From Christensenellaceae bacterium (lineage in GTDB: Bacteria > Bacillota > Clostridia > Christensenellales > DTU072), in NCBI GenBank assembly GCA_031259085.1, contig JAIRMA010000061.1:46740-110739 (forward strand): a DNA stretch of 64,000 nucleotides, in the 5' to 3' direction. Every line of letters starts with the position of its first letter. The stretch's first letter is position 1. Shown piece by piece: positions 26,974 to 39,034 of this stretch. The notes beneath the pieces are model-generated. The model saw only the letters and a list, made by a program, of their open reading frames with translations. It was not told where the DNA came from and searched no databases. The translations under genes were made by a program, and so were the position numbers.

Positions 26974-26987
26974 CAACCTAAATATTC

Positions 26988-27527
26988 TTAGTAATTTTTT
27001 GCAACTTCCTCAAAATAAGCTTTGGGATGTTTACATACAGCACAAAGCTCAGGTGCTTTATCAGCTACAACAATATTGCCACAATTTCTGCAAATCCATG
27101 CTATTTTTCCATCTCTGATAAAAACGGATCCATCTTGAACTCTTGCGGCTAGTGCCCTGTAGCGTTCTTCGTGTTCTTTTTCGATCGCGGCAACGCCTCT
27201 AAATTGAGCGGCTAGCTCTAGAAATCCTTCCTCTTCTGCTTCTTTAGCAAACGTAGCATACATGTCAGTCCACTCGTAATTTTCACCACTAGCCGCTGCT
27301 ATCAAATTATCCGCAGTTGCATTAATGCCTTGCAAAGCTTTGAACCAGAGTTTTGCGTGCTCTTTTTCGTTATCAGCTGTTTCTTGAAAAATAGCTGATA
27401 TCTGTTCATAACCATCTTTTTTAGCTTGCGATGCATAGAAAGTATATTTGTTTCTTGCCATACTTTCGCCAGCAAAAGCTTCTAAAAGGTTCTTCTCGGT
27501 TTTTGTGCCTTTAAGTGTCTTTTCCAT
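26988..27527 (-). CDS. rbr: rubrerythrin
   Basis: The protein has 179 residues. The four-helix di-iron domain has the expected Glu and His ligands in [22 protein letters not shown] and [10 protein letters not shown]. The C-terminal rubredoxin domain has WICRNCG and CAVCKHP. Rubrerythrin reduces hydrogen peroxide to water in strict anaerobes. It heads the minus-strand run leading to the RuvX/DUF1292 genes. Confidence 0.95.
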   Translation of the reverse strand: MEKTLKGTKTEKNLLEAFAGESMARNKYTFYASQAKKDGYEQISAIFQETADNEKEHAKLWFKALQGINATADNLIAAASGENYEWTDMYATFAKEAEEEGFLELAAQFRGVAAIEKEHEERYRALAARVQDGSVFIRDGKIAWICRNCGNIVVADKAPELCAVCKHPKAYFEEVAKNY

Positions 27528-27539
27528 AATTTGAACTCC

Positions 27540-27555
27540 TTGACATAATTGTCAA
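27540..27555 (-). promoter_or_regulatory. dyad at the rubrerythrin ribosome binding site
   Basis: TTGACATAATTGTCAA has perfect 6-bp arms around a 4-base centre and lies 13-28 bases before the rbr start, beside its AGGAG. It is a plausible operator, but the regulator is unknown and the site does not match a PerR box. Confidence 0.4.
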
Positions 27556-28023
27556 CCATTTTTGTTTTTCACTATTATTATTATATGTGCACCACGTCAT
27601 TTAGGGAAGACATATAAATAGTTTATCTTTTATTTTATCAGATAAAAAAATATTTAACTCATCTTGATTGCCAATTTTCATGTAATTTAATAATTATAGT
27701 CTTTTACCTCTGATTTGTCAAACCTTATTATAATAACGCACATGGAGCATGAATAATGTCGGCAATTTTGAGCTAAGCCTTTTAATTTTTGCTTTCTACA
27801 ATCTAAAAGTCATGATCCTATTTTCCAGTTAGTTAGGCACTATAAGCTTTAGATATTCCTTTGATTTGCCGTTAATTCACCGATGACAAGATCTTTTTCA
27901 AAAACCTTACATTATAAGATTGCGCATTTCTTTAATAGTACTAGCTAATGTTTATATATCATTGATATTTCCCTACATAACGAAAATACAGCGGCATTTT
28001 AGCTTTTATATCAACAGACAATA
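27556..28023. other. AT-rich intergenic region, nothing recognised
   Basis: About 470 bases between the rbr upstream region and a transposase relic. No ORF or RNA gene is seen. It may be decayed flanking DNA of the insertion sequence. Confidence 0.5.
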
Positions 28024-28392
28024 TTAGACACGAGTTTCTTTTTCAATTCCTCCATTATGGTGCCCACATCCACATAGAGGAAAATCGATTTCATTAGGTA
28101 GCTCTGTACTATCTATTATTATGCCATTATCACTAGTATATTCATTCATGTATTTTTCAAAAAATCTCTGATGTAATTTTTCTGATCCTAACTTTTTCAA
28201 GAAAAGGCTTATGTCTTGAGATTTAATTTTTGCGTCTTTACACAATATTTTTGCATAATTGCCATTATACCAAGTCGATGCATGGTTAAATGCATTTTTA
28301 CTTAGAATTCTGTAATATAGTAATGACATCAAAGTATCATGATCCTTCCAATTTCCATTAATTTTAGTTTTTTTGATTTTTGACAGACGCTA
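28024..28392 (-). pseudogene. transposase fragment, IS1634/IS4-like
   Basis: The track shows 102 residues, but the frame stays open upstream to about 28392 (TKINGNWKDHDTL joins directly to the track start). The central IIIDSTELPNEIDFPL...GHHNGGIEKETRV matches the first catalytic-Asp region of IS1634-type transposases (DSTGLPN...SNHNG). A stop follows at once, so the later catalytic residues are missing. No terminal inverted repeats were found. This is a decayed remnant. Confidence 0.65.
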
Positions 28393-28692
28393 ATAAAGTC
28401 CTTTAATTAATTCGTTTTAATTAGTTTTTTCAATGTGTTAAGTATTCGATATTAAAGTATTAATGAAATGCGATTTATAATACACCATGCTCAAAATGCT
28501 ATGTCGGATTTCATATATGACTCTGTTTTAAAGTATTTTTCAAAGCAACTTAAAAATCTGGTTTTATTCGAGTCTTTTTTGGTTTAAATCCTTCTAAGGT
28601 AATGGCACAGATATTCGCGCTATTCTTTTTTGGTTTTTTAAAACGGTAGCTTTACCGCATTTTTTTTAAATAATAAACTAATTAAATTGCTC
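28393..28692. other. AT-rich gap between transposase relic and rarA
   Basis: About 300 bases with no gene. It may be remaining flank of the inactivated insertion element. Confidence 0.45.
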
Positions 28693-29928
28693 TTATCTCA
28701 ATTTTTTATCTTTCTTGAAATAGCTTCTATCTTTCAATGAGTCTGGCAAATATTGTTGCTCAACATAACCTCCGTAGTCGTGCGGATACTTATATCTTTT
28801 ACTTGCTTCTGTATGGTTGCGTAAGTAATCAGGAATATTGTCGTCGGGGTGATTTAGAGCATCATCTATTGCCATGTCTTTTGCCACAACTACTCTGTTG
28901 TCTTTTGGCGCATTGCAAACATAAATTATTGCCTGCGTGAGTGCCAAATTCCCCTCTGGCATACCTAGCTTGTCTAGGGCGAAAAGCGCAGCATTCGCCT
29001 GGATTAGCGCGTTTGGGTCGGATAAGCCAACATCCTCCGATGCATGGCAAATAGTTCTACGCGCCAATAACTGCGGTTCACAGCCAGCTTCGATAAGGCG
29101 GTTCGCATAATACAAAGCCGCCGTTGCATCACTGCCTCTAAGGCTCTTGCAGAACGCGCTAAGGATATGGTAAAAAATATCTTCACTAAGGCTTAAAGTT
29201 TTTTTCTGCAAGCACTCTACGGCTGTGTCTTTTGTAATTATTGTTTCGCCTCTTAAGTTGATGTTGGTTGTTAGCGCACCTACCTCTAACCCATTTAGTG
29301 CACTGCGGACATCTCCGCCGCATGCTGTGGCAAAGTATGTTAATGCATCATCATCAATCTTTATGTTAAACGTCTTTAGTCCGTTTTCGGCCACGATCGC
29401 TCTTTGCAGTGCTTTTTTTATATCCCCTACCTCTACTTTCTTAAATTCAAATAATGAAACTCTGCTCACTATGGCGCGCGTCATATTGTACGTAGGGCTT
29501 TCTGTTGTCGATCCGATCAGTAAGATTTCTCCAGATTCTAGCACTCCAAGCAAAGAATCGCTTTGTGCCTTACTCCAACGATGGCATTCGTCGAGTAGCA
29601 AATATGTCTTTTTGCCGAACATTTCGAAATGCTTTTTTGCCTCGTCAATTACAACTTTCACATCGGCAACACCACTACTAGCCGCATTCATCTTGACAAA
29701 TCTACCGCCTACACTCTCTGCAATAATGCCAGCAAGGGTGGTCTTTCCTGTTCCTGGCGGGCCATGGAATATTACGCTGGGCACGCGCTTTGCGTCAATT
29801 AAACGGCGAAGAAGTTTACCCTGTCCTAAAATATGCTGTTGACCTATAAAATCACTCAAGGTTTTTGGGCGCATTCTCTCAGATAACGGCTTTAGGTGGT
29901 TATATTTATTTGAAAATAGATTATCCAT
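28693..29928 (-). CDS. rarA: replication-associated recombination protein A (RarA/MgsA)
   Basis: The protein has 411 residues. It is an AAA+ ATPase of the clamp-loader-like RarA family. The N-terminus LSERMRPKTLSDFIGQQHIL is typical, Walker A GPPGTGKT is at residues 56-63, and Walker B reads LLLDECHRW at about 110-117 (usually DEIHRF). GSTTESPTYNM and the C-terminal tetramer domain, ending PHDYGGYVEQQYLPD, are also typical. RarA acts at stalled replication forks. By eye this gene is clearly richer in G+C than its neighbours. Confidence 0.95.
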   Translation of the reverse strand: MDNLFSNKYNHLKPLSERMRPKTLSDFIGQQHILGQGKLLRRLIDAKRVPSVIFHGPPGTGKTTLAGIIAESVGGRFVKMNAASSGVADVKVVIDEAKKHFEMFGKKTYLLLDECHRWSKAQSDSLLGVLESGEILLIGSTTESPTYNMTRAIVSRVSLFEFKKVEVGDIKKALQRAIVAENGLKTFNIKIDDDALTYFATACGGDVRSALNGLEVGALTTNINLRGETIITKDTAVECLQKKTLSLSEDIFYHILSAFCKSLRGSDATAALYYANRLIEAGCEPQLLARRTICHASEDVGLSDPNALIQANAALFALDKLGMPEGNLALTQAIIYVCNAPKDNRVVVAKDMAIDDALNHPDDNIPDYLRNHTEASKRYKYPHDYGGYVEQQYLPDSLKDRSYFKKDKKLR

Positions 29929-30644
29929 CGGTACACATTCACTATTTTAGATTTCGTTGTTGTTATTCTACCAAAAACTGTCTAAAATGTCCATTGAATA
30001 GTCTTGCATAAATGAAAACGCCCGACAAAAGCATTTCTACTCTCAAGATTAACTGTTTCCTTGTTTTATAATATATGGCGATTATCTTTTAAAAAGTGTT
30101 TTAAAATTTCATTTTTTTAAGCACATTGATATTGTATAATATGCCTTAACTTAAAGTTTGTCACGATTAAACATGCATTGCAAATTTTAAATAAAATAAA
30201 TGATGTACATACAAAACTTGTTTTTTTTAAAAACTAAGAGTTGCTAAAAAGAGGGATGATTTTTTTGGTGGATTAAAAATAGTATTTGAATTCATGATGT
30301 AGCTTTAAAATCTCACATACAAAGAAATCAGTCTATAGCGCCCCTCTTCGCACTAGTTTTAAATCAAATTTGCGGCATGTCAAAATTTGTTATTTAAATG
30401 ATTGTCTTTTTTTTATTTATTTGTTATATTTATTTATATTAACATTTGCGAAATTTAATCAAAGTCTTGTGTTCTTTTTAATGTTTTTAATGTATACCAC
30501 AGTGTGTCTATAAATTAAGTATCTGGTCAAAACACTAGCCTACTAAAACATTATGTTCATAAATTATTACTTTCTTAAATTGCGTTTATGTTTTAACTTA
30601 TAACCTAAAACAAATGTTGATTTTATATTTAGAGGACTCTTATT
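29929..30644. other. long AT-rich divergent intergenic region
   Basis: About 715 bases between rarA and trxB, which point away from each other, so it must hold both promoters. No ORF or structured RNA is recognised. Confidence 0.5.
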
Positions 30645-31538
30645 ATGTATGATGTAATTATTATAGGCGCAGGCCCAGCAGGTTTAACAGCGGCAATTTA
30701 TGTAGCACGTGCTGGCAAGTCCGTAGCAATAGTCGCTGAGATTATTGGTGGTGCGGCCTCAACCGCGCATAGAATTGATAACTATCCAGGAATGCCACAA
30801 ATTAATGGATTTCAATTAACACAAAACATGTATGAACATGCTTTATCATTTGGAATTGATTTTATATCGGAAAAAGTAGTACACCTAGAGTTAATAAAGC
30901 CAATAAAGGAAGTGGTGCTATCTAAGTCCACTATAACGGCCAAAAAAATTATAATCGCAACTGGATCCAAATTTCGCAAGTTAGGCCTCCCTAATGAGAA
31001 CAGTTTATTAGGTCGTGGCATTTCATATTGCGCTACATGTGATGGTAATTTCTTTAGGAATAAAGATGTAGTTGTAGTCGGAGGTGGAGACACAGCTATA
31101 TGTGACGCACTGTTTTTGTCATCAATTGCAAAGCATACAACCTTAATTCATAGAAGAGATGAATTTAGAGCTGCTAAGTCAATTGTGAATGCATTTAAAA
31201 AAGCGCAAATTACTTTTATCTCTGATAGTGTTGTGTCAAAATTAGTAGGTGATGACTTTTTAACATCAATAGAAATTACAAATGTCAAGACAGGTTTGAA
31301 ATCACAAGTAACAACGAATGGCGTATTTGTAGCAATTGGATCTCTCCCAAATTCAGAATTAGTTAAGGATTATGTCAATCTAGACAATAATGGTTATATT
31401 ATAACAGATGCTCATATGAGAACTAATGTAGAGGGCGTTTTCGCAGTTGGGGATGTTCGAAACACATTGTTTAGACAGATTATAACCGCGTGTGCTGATG
31501 GCGCAATCTCTGCAGAAAGCGCAGTGAATTTTAATTAA
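30645..31538 (+). CDS. trxB: thioredoxin reductase
   Basis: The protein has 297 residues. It has the FAD motif IIIGAGPAGLTAA, the redox centre CATC at residues 129-132, the NADPH motif VVGGGDTA and the C-terminal FAD motif EGVFAVGDVR. It transfers electrons from NADPH to thioredoxin or a related partner. The second motif lacks the usual Arg-rich companion but retains HRRDEFRA. It is slightly shorter than the usual 305-315 residues. RBS AGAGGA precedes the start. No thioredoxin gene is adjacent. Confidence 0.93.
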   Translation: MYDVIIIGAGPAGLTAAIYVARAGKSVAIVAEIIGGAASTAHRIDNYPGMPQINGFQLTQNMYEHALSFGIDFISEKVVHLELIKPIKEVVLSKSTITAKKIIIATGSKFRKLGLPNENSLLGRGISYCATCDGNFFRNKDVVVVGGGDTAICDALFLSSIAKHTTLIHRRDEFRAAKSIVNAFKKAQITFISDSVVSKLVGDDFLTSIEITNVKTGLKSQVTTNGVFVAIGSLPNSELVKDYVNLDNNGYIITDAHMRTNVEGVFAVGDVRNTLFRQIITACADGAISAESAVNFN

Positions 31539-31768
31539 ATAATATGGATTGCACAATTATTTACAATGATATAAAATTTGTGTTTTTATTAAAATAAATT
31601 GTTGGTACAGGATATTATGTATATGTATGTGTGTGAATATCAATTATTTCTTATAGTTTTATAAAATCTAGAAAACTTCGGATTAATTTTGCCAGTAGTT
31701 GCAATAAAGGGGTTTATTAAAGGGCAATAAACTTGTTTAAGATTAAATGCTTCATCCTCTCCAATATT

Positions 31769-33904
<2,136 letters not shown>

Positions 33905-33912
<8 letters not shown>

Positions 33913-34966
33913 TATCTGGGTCCTCTGATAATGGCAAATAATTAAACATTGTAACCTCATTCGCACCGTTATAATCAACACCTAAATGCTCATAAGCGCG
34001 CTTTAAACAAATCCTGCCACGGGGAGTGCGTTGAATAAATCCTAATTGCAGTAAGTATGGCTCATATACATCTTCTATCGTAGTATTCTCCTCTCCAGAT
34101 GCAGCAGCTAATGTATCAAGACCCACTGGTCCACCCTCAAATTTAGCTATGATCGTTCTCAAAATAGCGATGTCTACTTTATCAAGACCCAAAGTATCAA
34201 CCTCTAATTGTGTTAACCCCATCTTTGCAATGTCTGATGTTATCGTCTCTGAATTATAATATTCAGCAAAATCACGTACCCGCTTTAATAGTCTGTTTGC
34301 AATTCTAGGAGTGCCCCTTGAGCGTCTTGCGATTTCCATACAAGCATCAGTTTCTATTTTAATCCCCAAAATCCTAGCAGAACGCTTTAATATTAGAAAC
34401 AGTTCTTCTGGTGTATACATTTCCAACCTGCATATAACACCAAACCTGTCCCGCAAAGGTGCGGATAATTTACCTGCTCTTGTAGTAGCCCCGACTAACG
34501 TAAAATGTTTTAGTGGAACTCTGACAGTTCTTGCCATCAGTCCCTTGCCTAGTACCATGTCTAAAGAAAAATCTTCCATTGCTGGATATAATACTTCCTC
34601 AACAACTTTGCTCAACCTGTGTATTTCATCTATAAACAGGACTGAATTTTCTTGTAATGAGGTCAAAATCGCAGCTAAGTCCCCAGCTCTTTCAATCGCA
34701 GGTCCAGATGTTACTTGAATTTCAACTTTCATTTCATTAGCTATTATTTTCGATAAAGTGGTTTTTCCTAGTCCTGGAGGGCCATAGAGTAATACGTGAT
34801 CAAGCGAAGCACCACGCTTTCTTGCAGAATGCATGAAAATAGAGAGATTGTGCTTTATGCTCTCTTGTCCTATGTAATCACGCATCTCTCGTGGTCTGAG
34901 AGAATTGTCATTATCCTCATCACCTGTGCGGCCTGGGTTTAATATTCTGTCATTTTCATCCATCAT
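33905..34966 (-). CDS. ruvB: Holliday junction branch-migration ATPase RuvB
   Basis: The protein has 353 residues. It has [12 protein letters not shown] at the N-terminus, Walker [10 protein letters not shown], Walker [28 protein letters not shown] (sensor and Arg finger region) and the C-terminal winged helix ending QRTPRGR. It forms the hexameric motor on RuvA-bound junctions. It overlaps queA by 8 bases. Confidence 0.97.
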
Positions 34967-35075
34967 TTAATATCCTATTTGAAATGATCTAACAAATAAA
35001 TATTGTTAACATCAGTATATATCAATTAAAAATACGTCAGTTGAATAATTTAGTTGTAAGATAAAATTACTAAAT

Positions 35076-35684
35076 TTATTTTTGATTAATTTTCCTTAAT
35101 GATTCCACAATTAGATCTTCTAGATTTAAATCATTTCGATTTGGTATAGATTGCAATACGGATTGTGCTTCTCCTTTGGGTATTCCTAATGATTGCAGGG
35201 CAAGTAAGGCATCGTTCATAGTTCCATGCGAAAATTCGGTGCTACCTGTCTTATAATCTCCTATACTCCAAAAACTCGCATCCTTTGCTAACTTCTCAGT
35301 CAATTCTAATACTATACGCTCTGCTGTTTTTTTACCTATTCCCTTTACGGATGATAATGTCCTGATATCTCCTGCTATTATAGTAGATGCTAAGCTTGCA
35401 GTGCCGAGCCCCGACAACATCAACATCGCTGATTTTGAGCCAACTCCACTTACAGAAGTTAAATATTGATACATTCTTTTTTCATCGTTTGAATTAAACC
35501 CAAGTAAAGTAATTGAATCATCTTTAACTTGCATAATAGTATGTAGTTTAACTTCATTTCCTAATGGAGGCAAGTGCTGTATTGTTTCAATTGAAACAAA
35601 CAATTCAAAACCAACCCCGTTTATATCTACGATTATGGAATCATCAAGAGCTTTAGAAAAAGTGCCTTTAATATATGCAAACAA
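35076..35684 (-). CDS. ruvA: Holliday junction DNA-binding protein RuvA
   Basis: The protein has 202 residues, the normal length. The N-terminal OB fold is MFAYIKGTFSKALDDSIIVDINGVGFEL. The two helix-hairpin-helix motifs include SGVGSKSAMLML and VKGIGKKTAERIVLEL. The C-terminal domain binds RuvB. It lies about 110 bases upstream of ruvB. Confidence 0.96.
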   Translation of the reverse strand: MFAYIKGTFSKALDDSIIVDINGVGFELFVSIETIQHLPPLGNEVKLHTIMQVKDDSITLLGFNSNDEKRMYQYLTSVSGVGSKSAMLMLSGLGTASLASTIIAGDIRTLSSVKGIGKKTAERIVLELTEKLAKDASFWSIGDYKTGSTEFSHGTMNDALLALQSLGIPKGEAQSVLQSIPNRNDLNLEDLIVESLRKINQK

Positions 35685-35871
35685 TATTTATCTCCTTATG
35701 TTTAAAGCGTTTAGATAAAAATAACCATATTCTATAGTGTGGCTTGATTTACTAATGTATATAGCTAATAAATTAGATATCTTTATAATATTGTAATATT
35801 ATTTTAACATAAAAACCTACTAATTTAAATTAATTTGTCATTACTTGAATATTGCACTAAATTATTAACCG

Positions 35872-36366
35872 CTATTTAATTTTAAAATTACCAAATATCG
35901 AATTTGACCTTGCATGAGTTAATGCTATTGCTAACGCGTCTGCAGCATCATCAGGTTTTGGTACTGTTGGAATTTTCAAGAAAACCGTGACCATTTGCTG
36001 TATTTGAATTTTTTCTGCATGCCCATAACCAGTTAATACTTGCTTAACTTGAAGCGGTGTATATTCAAAAATCTGAGCAGCTGAATTTTCTGCTACGAGC
36101 AAGATCACACCCCTAGCTTCAGCCACTAAAATAGCAGTTTTTTGATTACTCTGGAAAAATAATTCCTCTACTGCTATTGCGTCCGGCTTGTATTGATCTA
36201 CTATAATATTAATTTCATCAGCCAGAATTTTAAGTCGTGTTGGAAAGCGCGCGTCTTTTGGAGTCACTATAGTTCCGTATTTAATTAAGCTTTGACTATT
36301 TCCAATACTTTCTATAATGCCATACCCTAACGTTGCATAACCAGGGTCAATACCTAGTATAATCAT
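35872..36366 (-). CDS. ruvC: Holliday junction resolvase RuvC
   Basis: The protein has 164 residues with the RNase H-fold acidic residues in place: ILGIDPGYATLGYG (Asp), AVEELFF (Glu) and KPDDAADALAIALTH (two Asp). It cuts Holliday junctions bound by RuvAB. The 187 bases between ruvC and ruvA hold no gene. Confidence 0.96.
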   Translation of the reverse strand: MIILGIDPGYATLGYGIIESIGNSQSLIKYGTIVTPKDARFPTRLKILADEINIIVDQYKPDAIAVEELFFQSNQKTAILVAEARGVILLVAENSAAQIFEYTPLQVKQVLTGYGHAEKIQIQQMVTVFLKIPTVPKPDDAADALAIALTHARSNSIFGNFKIK

Positions 36367-36415
36367 AAGTAATATAATATTTTATTTATGAAGAATTGTC
36401 AAAATTATTATTATC

Positions 36416-37843
36416 TTAAATCTGTTTTGAGCGAAACCCACCCACCTTATGTATTTTTATAGATTTTATATATGGCTCTAATCTTGCTTGCAAAATTACA
36501 AGTGTTAGATTGTCTGTCATGATCGGTTTAAATATTGCTATCTTATTAAAACCTATGACACCCCCTGAATACAATTTAATCGTTTTGCCAGCATTTTGGG
36601 TCAGAATCACAAATTCTTCCACTCTTTGTGAATATCTTGTATCCTCTTCAATTGTGACCCTGTCTATTGTGCTTTTATTGAATTGTAGAGTAATGTCGTA
36701 TTTGTCATTTATTTTGGGTGAATATGTGCCTCCTGTTTTCAAATTCAATAAAGGGAATTCTGTCTTTTGATTTGAGGTAGTAAAGACGTTATCAATCGCT
36801 ACTTTAAGAGATTCTTCTAATCTAATCAAATCTCCCATTTTTTTTAATCTCAAAACATCCCGTTTATGAAAAAGCCCCTTTTTATTAGGCGGGATGTTTA
36901 ATAACAATAAACTATTACCACCCACAGCACCATAGTATATTTTCATTAGTTTGTTAATTGATTTGACTCGAAGGTTTTGTGAGGAATGATAAAACCAGCC
37001 AGGCCTAATTGAGACATCAACTTCTGCAGGTCGCCATACAAAGCTATCATAATTTTCCAAAACTTCCCTACTCCCCATATCATCAGACATGTTGTTTAAA
37101 CAGTCATCCTGAAATTGCTTATTATCTGCATCAGTTTGTTGACAAGCTAAATTTCTTGCTGAATTAGATGCTGGAATTACATTCCATTCAGAAATTCGCG
37201 CAATGCCACTTTCGTTCCCTACCCATCTCACATCAGGACCTTGATTTGCTAGTATTATCTTAGGTTGGTAATGTAGTGCTGTATTATATATCCTATCATA
37301 ATCATATGACATTGGAGTTTTTCCATCTAATGCTGCGCCACATGCACCATCAAGCCAAAGCATAAAAATGTCACCATATTGAGTTAATAATTCTGTTAGC
37401 TGCTCTATATAAAAGTCCATATATCTACTTGTTCCATACAACTTGCAATTCCTGTCCCATGGCGACAAATAAATACCTAATCTCAAATTATATCTTTTGC
37501 AAGCCTCACTTAGTTCCTTTATAATATCTCCTCCGCCGTTTTTATAAGGGGTATATCCTATTGAGTGCTGAGTGGTTTGAGTTTGCCACAAACAAAATCC
37601 ATCATGGTGTTTAGCAGTAATGACGACACCCTTCATTTCTGCACTTTTTATTGCTCTGCACCATTGGTCTACATCTAATGCCGTGGGATTGAATAATTCT
37701 GGTTTTTCAAAACCAGATCCCCACTCTTTTCCTGTAAACGTGTTTATTGAAAAATGAATAAATGCATAAAATTTCATGGATTGTATTAATAATTGTCTGT
37801 CATTTGGAACGGTTTTTGTGTACAACTCAAGTTTATCACTCAT
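36416..37843 (-). CDS. alpha-L-fucosidase, GH29 family
   Basis: The protein has 475 residues and no signal peptide, so it should act in the cytoplasm on imported fucosides. The GH29 barrel is clear: FYAFIHFSINTFTGKEWG, the AKHHDGFCLW motif, GIYLSPWD, and FMLWLDGACG with the nucleophile Asp at about residue 168. The C-terminal 130 residues are a beta-sandwich domain. The gene stands alone behind a nested dyad (37866-37920). In gut bacteria such enzymes release fucose from mucin or milk glycans, but the natural substrate here is unknown. Confidence 0.9.
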   Translation of the reverse strand: MSDKLELYTKTVPNDRQLLIQSMKFYAFIHFSINTFTGKEWGSGFEKPELFNPTALDVDQWCRAIKSAEMKGVVITAKHHDGFCLWQTQTTQHSIGYTPYKNGGGDIIKELSEACKRYNLRLGIYLSPWDRNCKLYGTSRYMDFYIEQLTELLTQYGDIFMLWLDGACGAALDGKTPMSYDYDRIYNTALHYQPKIILANQGPDVRWVGNESGIARISEWNVIPASNSARNLACQQTDADNKQFQDDCLNNMSDDMGSREVLENYDSFVWRPAEVDVSIRPGWFYHSSQNLRVKSINKLMKIYYGAVGGNSLLLLNIPPNKKGLFHKRDVLRLKKMGDLIRLEESLKVAIDNVFTTSNQKTEFPLLNLKTGGTYSPKINDKYDITLQFNKSTIDRVTIEEDTRYSQRVEEFVILTQNAGKTIKLYSGGVIGFNKIAIFKPIMTDNLTLVILQARLEPYIKSIKIHKVGGFRSKQI

Positions 37844-37865
37844 ATTAAACCTGCCTATAAACTAA

Positions 37866-37920
37866 TTAGACTATCTACATGACAATTCGTTTTTGAATTG
37901 TCATAATTTATACAGTCTAA
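37866..37920 (-). promoter_or_regulatory. nested inverted repeats upstream of the GH29 gene
   Basis: Outer arms TTAGACT (37866-37872) and AGTCTAA (37914-37920) enclose perfect 10-bp inner arms ATGACAATTC (37879-37888) and GAATTGTCAT (37895-37904) with a 6-base centre. The inner dyad ends 36 bases before the fucosidase start codon. It is a strong candidate operator, or a leader hairpin if transcription begins upstream. Confidence 0.7.
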
Positions 37921-38247
37921 AATGAAACGGAATTTGGTGCGTTATATCATATTATAACATATAGTCTTTATATAATAAAACAGTGGTATGATTTAAGAAA
38001 ATAATCTTTTTGGATTATGCCCTCATCAAGCTATATTTTATCTTTACAATTTCTGCCTGGTTACCTTAAAATATCAAATTGCTTAATAAAACACTCCTGG
38101 TTTTAAATTAAAAAACTAATACCCTAGATATGATGAAATAGTTTAGTCGTCAACAATTGTAATTTATGCGAATATTAGCAAATTATTAGACTTCTCCATC
38201 GGATTGTTAATATTTTTTATTTAATTTGATTTATCTATTCAATTTAG
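37921..38247. other. AT-rich gap before the second tRNA cluster
   Basis: About 330 bases with no ORF or structured element recognised. Confidence 0.5.
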
Positions 38248-38276
38248 TTGACAACCCTTCATATATAGTATATCAT
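38248..38276 (+). promoter_or_regulatory. promoter of the fMet-Met-Glu-Val tRNA cluster
   Basis: TTGACA, a 17-base spacer and TATCAT. The predicted start is just upstream of the initiator tRNA at 38287. Confidence 0.75.
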
Positions 38277-38286
38277 ATAATGACAT

Positions 38287-38362
<76 letters not shown>

Positions 38363-38410
38363 TTTTTTTTATAGTCTTTAGGATGAGTTACACGAGTCTC
38401 TATAGACTGA

Positions 38411-38487
38411 GGCGGCGTAGCTTAGGTGGTTATAGCGGCCGGTTCATACCCGGCAGGTCGTTGGTTCGAATCCGACCGCCGCTACCA
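38411..38487 (+). tRNA. elongator tRNA-Met (anticodon CAT)
   Basis: The acceptor GGCGGCG pairs with CGCCGCT (one G-T pair). The loop TTCATAC gives CAT with the elongator-type TTCATAC sequence. CCA is encoded. It is the expected substrate of TmcAL, encoded at 42.9 kb. Confidence 0.94.
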
Positions 38488-38499
38488 TTTTTTTTATCA

Positions 38500-38574
38500 G
38501 GTCCCATCGTCAAGCGGTCAAGACGTTGCCCTTTCACGGCAGAGTCGGGAGTTCGATTCTCCCTGGGATCACCA
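38500..38574 (+). tRNA. tRNA-Glu (anticodon TTC)
   Basis: The acceptor GGTCCCA pairs with TGGGATC. The loop CTTTCAC gives TTC, and CCA is encoded. Confidence 0.94.
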
Positions 38575-38577
38575 CTT

Positions 38578-38653
38578 GGGAGCATAGCTCAGCTGGGAGA
38601 GCGCTTGCCTTACAAGCAAGATGTCACAGGTTCAAGTCCTGTTGTTCCCACCA
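38578..38653 (+). tRNA. tRNA-Val (anticodon TAC)
   Basis: The acceptor GGGAGCA pairs with TGTTCCC. The anticodon stem CTTGC/GCAAG encloses CTTACAA, giving TAC. CCA is encoded. Only 3 bases separate it from tRNA-Glu. Confidence 0.95.
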
Positions 38654-38681
38654 ATAAAATTCAGGCATAATAAAACAAGGG

Positions 38682-38708
38682 TGTCCGCATATGAATGCGG
38701 ACATTTTT
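38682..38708 (+). terminator. terminator of the second tRNA cluster
   Basis: TGTCCGCAT and ATGCGGACA arms with a 4-base loop followed by TTTTTG. Confidence 0.9.
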
Positions 38709-38920
38709 GTTTACTTTTGCAAATTGCTATCCTACACTAATTATTGCATTTATTCACTATCCAAATGATAACCACAAAAAATAAATTAAGAACAGAGAAC
38801 TAAACGGAATAAACACACGATCAAAATATTTTAAATAAATGAAGGTCTAGGATATATAGATAATTTGTGTTCACTTGATAGAATTCTTAGTGCATTTTAA
38901 TCTGTGTTTAGTAAAATTTG

Positions 38921-38944
38921 TTTTGCGGTTTTGCGGTTTTGCGA
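38921..38944 (+). repeat. three tandem 8-bp TTTTGCGG repeats before the DtxR-like gene
   Basis: TTTTGCGG, TTTTGCGG, TTTTGCGA in direct tandem, in AT-rich DNA about 90 bases before the regulator start. It could be a binding-site array or simple slippage. Confidence 0.6.
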
Positions 38945-39034
38945 TTTTAAATATACTTAAAATTTACCATTATTTTTAAATAAAACGTTCAATACTTGCA
39001 AAATTATAATTGTTTTGATATAATTAAAATCAAG

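Noticed and set aside
29225-29842. 205-aa ORF antisense to rarA
   Set aside because: Shadow frame; favoured by the higher GC of rarA.
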